From positions 1 through 64,000 of the forward strand of contig JAFQGG010000030.1 in NCBI GenBank assembly GCA_017415505.1: a stretch of DNA of 64,000 bases. Reading direction: 5' to 3'. Both the position numbers and the translations under genes were made by a program. Under the pieces are notes generated by a model. It made no database searches and was not told the DNA's origin. It was given only the letters and a program-made list of their open reading frames with translations. Origin of the DNA: Clostridia bacterium (GTDB taxonomy: Bacteria > Bacillota > Clostridia > Christensenellales > Borkfalkiaceae). Below, piece after piece: positions 60,046 to 64,000 of this stretch. Within the stretch, counting starts at the first letter, position 1. Every line of letters begins with the position of its first letter.

Positions 60046-61472
60046 TTGCTCACCCCCGTAACGAGATTAGAACCTTTCCCGTTTTTCGTAACTTCTTCAA
60101 GCGCGATACCGTTTTCTCTTGCAATCAATTCCGCAACGAACGGTTGACAAAAACCGCCTTGGCATCTACCCATACCCGAACGCGTTCTCCGTTTCACCGC
60201 GTCAATATTCTTTGCGGGCGGGTTTTCGCGAATCGCGCGTAAAATTTCCCCTTCCGTGATTTGCTCGCAACGGCAAACGATTTTTCCGTACGAAGGATCT
60301 TTTTGAATGATTTTATTCTTTTCTTCTATCGATAAATGTTTGAAGAAATACTCCGCTTCGCGCCGTCCGTGAAACGCTTCGTTCTTTTCAAGAACAAACT
60401 TATTCCCAACGAGCTCTTCCACGACGAATTTTGCGATAGCAGGCGCGGAAGTAAGCCCCGGCGATTCGATGCCCACGCAAAGGATCAATCCCTCCACCTT
60501 TTTGCTCTCCTCGATAATAAAATCGTGTCTATCCGAATACGCGCGAACGCCCGCAAACGATGTAATCGTATTATAAAGAGGCGGGTTTTTGCTCATTTTA
60601 CGCACTTTTTCAATAACGAACGCAAGCCCTTGTGCCGTCGTATCCGTACAGGGCGTAGCCTGTTCCTCGCTCGTTGGACCGAGCAAAATATTCCCGTCGG
60701 CGGTCGGCGTTACGAGAATCCCCTTGCCTTTTTCGGTGGGCGTGAAGAAAAGCGTATGCGAAACGAAGTCCCCGCTTTCTCTGTCCAAGAGGATATATTC
60801 CCCTTTTCTTGCCCCGATTTTTACGGTATCGTCGCCCGCAAGTTCAGCAATTTTCCCGCTCCCTTGCCCCGCGCAATCGATAATAAGTTTTCCTTTGACT
60901 TCTTCCCCGTAAGCGGAACGAACGGAAAATACTTCGCCGTTTTTCTCAATGGAAACGACCTCGAAATCGGTGTACAGCTTCGCACCGTTATCCATGGCGT
61001 TCCCGATCGCGGCGATGGTCAGTCCGTACGGACAAACGATCCCGCCCGTTTTTGCGTGTAACGCGCCCACGGCTTCGTCGGAAATATTTTTTTCAAGCTC
61101 CCGAAGTTCGGCTTGACTCAAAATTTCCATATCCGTCACGCCGTTCGCTTCTCCGCGTTCTTTTAACGCTTGTAGCGTTTGCATTTCCTTGTCCGAAAAC
61201 GCCACGACGAGCGAACCGTTGTTTACGAATTTCACGCCAAGCTCTTCCGCATACGCGGGCATCATTCGATTTCCCAATACGTTAAATTTTGCTTTCAGCG
61301 TTCCCGGCACAGCGTCGAATCCCGCGTGTACGATTCCGCTGTTGGCTTTGCTTTGCCCCATACAAACGTCGTTTTCCTTTTCTAAAAGGCAAACGTTCAA
61401 CTTGTATTTGGTTAATTCCCGAAGGATCGTGCCGCCAATTACACCGCCACCAATTACGATTACGTCAAACAT
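60042..61472 (-). CDS. Anaerobic glycerol-3-phosphate dehydrogenase-type flavoprotein with BFD domain
   Basis: A 476-residue DAO-fold FAD enzyme (VIVIGGGVIGGTILRELTKY) of the GlpA family, followed from about residue 390 by a BFD-like [2Fe-2S] domain with CRCEQITEGEI and GMGRCQGGFCQP. The expected reaction is glycerol-3-phosphate to dihydroxyacetone phosphate; L-2-hydroxyglutarate oxidase-type activity is a less likely alternative. AAGGAG is 5 bases before the ATG. It is the first gene of a four-gene operon, divergent from the GlpR-like regulator. Confidence 0.92.
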   Translation of the reverse strand: MFDVIVIGGGVIGGTILRELTKYKLNVCLLEKENDVCMGQSKANSGIVHAGFDAVPGTLKAKFNVLGNRMMPAYAEELGVKFVNNGSLVVAFSDKEMQTLQALKERGEANGVTDMEILSQAELRELEKNISDEAVGALHAKTGGIVCPYGLTIAAIGNAMDNGAKLYTDFEVVSIEKNGEVFSVRSAYGEEVKGKLIIDCAGQGSGKIAELAGDDTVKIGARKGEYILLDRESGDFVSHTLFFTPTEKGKGILVTPTADGNILLGPTSEEQATPCTDTTAQGLAFVIEKVRKMSKNPPLYNTITSFAGVRAYSDRHDFIIEESKKVEGLILCVGIESPGLTSAPAIAKFVVEELVGNKFVLEKNEAFHGRREAEYFFKHLSIEEKNKIIQKDPSYGKIVCRCEQITEGEILRAIRENPPAKNIDAVKRRTRSGMGRCQGGFCQPFVAELIARENGIALEEVTKNGKGSNLVTGVSK

Positions 61473-61633
61473 TCTTTCTCCTTTTCGTCAAAATTACTTG
61501 ACACATTCTTACGATTATATTATAATATAATTAAGCAAAATAAGCAAAGATTTTTTTGCGATTTGCCAATTTGATAATAATAATGGAAAAACGAGCATTT
61601 TTTCTGCTCATTTTTCGCAAAAACGGTGGGAAT
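61473..61633. promoter_or_regulatory. Divergent glp regulatory region
   Basis: AT-rich 161-base region between the GlpA-like gene (minus) and the regulator (plus). The minus strand has TATAAT-rich sequence near 61515-61535, and the plus strand has TTGCGA at 61556-61561 with a weak AATAAT at 17 bases. A DeoR-type operator is expected here, but I could not define a convincing palindrome. Confidence 0.45.
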
Positions 61634-62383
61634 ATGAAAGACGCACAAGAAAAAGAAATTCTCGATATATTGCAAAAAGAGCAATACGCCGATATTGATA
61701 CGTTGGCAAAAAAACTGTTCGTGAGCCCCTCTACCGTGCGCCGTAAATTATCGGCGCTACAAAAAAAGGGATTGGTGATCCGTACCCACGGCGGTGCGCA
61801 AATCAACGACGACAACAGTTTTTTTCCCAGCTTTACTTTCCGCGTGCATCAAAACGGTTTTGAAAAGAAAAAAATGGCGCTTGCCGCAATAAAGCTTATT
61901 AAAAACGGGGATTTGATTTTCCTTGACGGAACGACTTCCGCGTTTTTTATCGCCGAATACTTATCTGAATTTAAGAATATTCGCGTGATTACCAACGGCG
62001 TGGACACTCTTTCTTTGCTTGCAAAAAACAATATCGCGGCGTACTCTACGGGCGGTTATATCGAATCGGTGAATCCGTCCGTCCTCGTCGGGCATTACGC
62101 CGAGGAAATGATCGGAAACTTCCATGCGGATATAGCTTTCTTTTCCGCCGTCGCCGTCAACGACGACGGGGAAATATACGACTGTTTCGAAGAAGAAAAC
62201 GTGATTCGGAAAGCCATGATTAAACATGCAACGAAAAAGGTTTTCTTATGCGATAGCACGAAATTCGGCAAAACTTCCCTTTTTCACCTTTGCTCGTTAA
62301 ACGACGTGGATTATATAGTAAGTAACCACGATTTACCCGATACGATCAAAGTGGAAAATCCCCCTCAAATTATTACCGAATAA
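61634..62383 (+). CDS. DeoR/GlpR family transcriptional repressor
   Basis: A 249-residue regulator with an N-terminal winged helix (DIDTLAKKLFVSPSTVRRKLSAL, cited as two motifs DIDTLAKKLFVS and PSTVRRKLSALQ), the family RTHGGA element and a C-terminal sugar-phosphate isomerase-like sensor (FLDGTTSAFFIAEYL, VITNGVDTLSLL). It most likely responds to glycerol-3-phosphate or a similar phosphate and controls the divergent glp operon. ATG 61634 (GGTGGG upstream) is chosen; ATG 61583 would add a non-family extension. Confidence 0.9.
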   Translation: MKDAQEKEILDILQKEQYADIDTLAKKLFVSPSTVRRKLSALQKKGLVIRTHGGAQINDDNSFFPSFTFRVHQNGFEKKKMALAAIKLIKNGDLIFLDGTTSAFFIAEYLSEFKNIRVITNGVDTLSLLAKNNIAAYSTGGYIESVNPSVLVGHYAEEMIGNFHADIAFFSAVAVNDDGEIYDCFEEENVIRKAMIKHATKKVFLCDSTKFGKTSLFHLCSLNDVDYIVSNHDLPDTIKVENPPQIITE

Positions 62384-62386
62384 GAT

Positions 62387-62416
62387 AAAAACGGAACTCA
62401 ACCGAGTTCCGTTTTT
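62387..62416. terminator. Terminator shared by the convergent regulator and ABC gene
   Basis: 13-bp stem AAAAACGGAACTC/GAGTTCCGTTTTT with an AACC loop. The left arm includes the ABC transporter stop codon, so the last codons of that gene are part of the hairpin. Confidence 0.85.
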
Positions 62417-64000
62417 CTTTCCGTTCTTGTAATTTTTCCACTTTCCACGCGCAAAACCGCGTCCGCTATATCAAGCGCGGCGGGGCGGTGCGTTACGATT
62501 AAACAGGTCTTATTTTCTAACGCTTTAATATTTTCTAAAAGCCTGCGTTCCGTTTCGCCATCCAAAGCCGAAGTCGCTTCGTCCAAAAGCAAAATCGGAC
62601 GGTCGGAAAGGATTGCCCTCGCCACGGCAAGCCGTTGCGTTTGCCCTTCGGAAAGACCTACGCCACCCTCACCCAAAGGCGTTTGCAAGCCTTGCGGTAA
62701 ATCCCAAACGAATTGAGCGCAAGCGATTTCCAAAGCGGAACGAATGCGTTCCTGCGTAACCGTTTTTTCAGGATTTTCCGCGAAAAAGGTCAAATTTTCG
62801 TAGATAGTACCCGAGAAAAGGAATTTTCCTTGCGGTACGTAGGCAAACAGCAACCGTTCCTTTGCCGTTAGGGGCATAGACGAGCCGTCGTTAAATAGCA
62901 AAGATATCGTGCCTTCCGCGCGCTCGTAAACGCTCAAAATCAATTTGAAAACCGTACTTTTTCCTGCGCCCGAAGCACCCGTCAAGCAAACGATTTCCCC
63001 TTTTTTCACGATTGCGTCCGCCCCCGAAAGCACGGTATCACGACCGTACGTAAAGGTAACGCCTTTAAGTTCAACGGCTTGCGTTTTCGCGTAAAGATCT
63101 TCGTCGATTTCTTCTTTCGTTGCCAAGGTCTCACAAGGAATATCGTCGATTTCCGCGAGGCGTTCCCCGCTTGCGATTCGCGCGTAATATACGGGCAATA
63201 TGGAAGAAAAACTCGTGAGAGGGTGTTGCAGTTGCATAAGCAACAAAATTACGGAAAGAATCGAACCGTAGTCGTCGTTTCCGCGAAGCACGCTAATACT
63301 ACACCAAACGACGGCGAAAATCAAGCCGAAGTTGCTAAGCAAAGAGAATACTGCGTTCATGATCGCGCGGAGCGTACAACGGCGCATACGCTTTTTATAA
63401 TAGTTATCCGCAAAAACGCTTGCTTTTTGCGTGGATTTATCTTCCGCGCCGTACGCTTTCAAAGTCATAACGGAAGAGATACCCTCTTGCATAAACGCGC
63501 GGGATTCGCCGTCCGCCTGTAAAACTTCCTTTTGGCGTTTTTTAATTTGTTTACGGAAAAACGCGGTAATTCCCGCGAAGATTCCTCCGCATACGATATA
63601 AATTAAAGTAAAGAACGGATCGATCGTAAGTAGCGCCGCGATTGCGCCTACGAACTGTACGATTAAACCAACGATTGCGGGCAACAGCCCTACCGTGTCT
63701 GCGACGACTTCTTGAATATCCGTCGTCAAGCGGTTCAAAAGCTCACCGCTGTGATACGCTTGCAGTTTGCCGTAATCGGAACGCAACATTTTAGAAAATG
63801 TACGCGTACGAAGTCGCGCCGTCATTTTGGCGCGAAGTTTTTCCGAGCTGTATCCCGAAACGGTTTGCAAGGCAATACGCACCAAAAGCAGCCCCAAAAG
63901 CAAGAGCGAAAAGAACAAAAGCTTATTCGAGTCCCCTTGCGACGCGCTGTTGATAAGGTATCTCGTCATGTAAGCAAAGGCAAGCGAAAGCCCCGTTGCC
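62398..64000 (-). CDS. ABC exporter, fused permease-ATPase (5' end outside window)
   Basis: The open frame continues past the right edge, so at least 533 residues of a fused type-IV ABC exporter are seen. Part of the six-helix membrane domain is followed by the ATPase with Walker A TGASGAGKSTVFKLI, Q-loop AYVPQGKFLFSG, signature LSEGQTQRLAVARA, Walker B PILLLDEATSALDG and LIVTHRPAAL. It resembles CydCD/MsbA-like lipid or peptide exporters, but the substrate cannot be told. No partner gene is in view. Confidence 0.9.
   Translation of the reverse strand, partial: ATGLSLAFAYMTRYLINSASQGDSNKLLFFSLLLLGLLLVRIALQTVSGYSSEKLRAKMTARLRTRTFSKMLRSDYGKLQAYHSGELLNRLTTDIQEVVADTVGLLPAIVGLIVQFVGAIAALLTIDPFFTLIYIVCGGIFAGITAFFRKQIKKRQKEVLQADGESRAFMQEGISSVMTLKAYGAEDKSTQKASVFADNYYKKRMRRCTLRAIMNAVFSLLSNFGLIFAVVWCSISVLRGNDDYGSILSVILLLMQLQHPLTSFSSILPVYYARIASGERLAEIDDIPCETLATKEEIDEDLYAKTQAVELKGVTFTYGRDTVLSGADAIVKKGEIVCLTGASGAGKSTVFKLILSVYERAEGTISLLFNDGSSMPLTAKERLLFAYVPQGKFLFSGTIYENLTFFAENPEKTVTQERIRSALEIACAQFVWDLPQGLQTPLGEGGVGLSEGQTQRLAVARAILSDRPILLLDEATSALDGETERRLLENIKALENKTCLIVTHRPAALDIADAVLRVESGKITRTERKTELG

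Overview
The window reads as chromosome of an uncultured, endospore-forming Clostridia-type Bacillota. Supporting signs are a complete spoIIIAA-AH operon, spoIVB, gerW/ytfJ, DacF-type carboxypeptidases, ScpAB, an IspH-S1 fusion, a two-gene glgC/glgD pair, TTGACA-17-TATAAT style promoters and a low-to-moderate GC content. Species cannot be named from this sequence. Almost everything is core or metabolic. There is no prophage, CRISPR array or defence island. Mobile DNA is limited to the 3' end of an IS3-family element at the left edge.

Layout. 1-138: end of an IS3-type element. 225-1292: sugar 1-kinase of the NahK type. 1431-1816: tRNA-Leu(CAA) followed by two 103-bp direct repeats. 1981-5243: polA and coaE. 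5569-15949: glycogen cluster glgB-glgC-glgD-glgA-glgP and a GH13 alpha-glucosidase. 16206-19513: tyrosine recombinase, hflX, a divergent 64-residue Cys-rich protein and lexA. 19554-30658 and on to 41264 (all minus strand): rluB, dacF-like, ytfJ, ytfI, scpB, scpA, an M50 protease, lysA, a second dacF, then spoIVB-recN-argR-nadK-tlyA-dxs-ispA-folD-nusB-gls24-spoIIIAH...AA. The last block is the classic Clostridia order, but xseA/xseB are missing between folD and ispA, and dacF sits where spo0A is expected.

41351-47089 (minus): htpG, then ispH-rpsA fusion, plsC, and a chorismate mutase (AroH)-CMP kinase fusion. 47182-53395: a BaiN/HI0933 flavoprotein and a sodium-pumping decarboxylase locus (oadA, oadB, biotin carrier, oadG and a divergent carboxyltransferase). 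53588-57485: TVP38 membrane protein, rnhA, a decayed tRNA-Trp copy, an AT-rich lipoprotein gene, intact tRNA-Trp and mgtC. 57627-62383: a translationally coupled glycerol-3-phosphate oxidation operon (GlpA-like, GlpB-like, DUF1667, HAD phosphatase) with a divergent DeoR/GlpR regulator. 62398-64000: an ABC exporter cut by the right edge.

How it works together. Glucose-1-phosphate is activated by GlgC/GlgD, polymerised by GlgA, branched by GlgB, and recovered by GlgP with the GH13 enzyme. Oxaloacetate decarboxylation would drive a sodium gradient. The glp operon interconverts glycerol-3-phosphate and dihydroxyacetone phosphate under GlpR-type control. The sporulation block would build the mother cell-forespore channel and the SpoIVB checkpoint protease.

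Most unusual items: the AroH-CMP kinase fusion; two families of short interspersed repeats with fixed internal periods (14 nt and 18 nt); a carboxyltransferase whose oxyanion-hole motifs are gone; a tRNA-Trp duplication bracketing a foreign-looking gene; a long palindrome with recombination-site geometry just upstream of the tyrosine recombinase; and several genes whose promoter -10 box sits directly against the start codon (candidate leaderless mRNAs).
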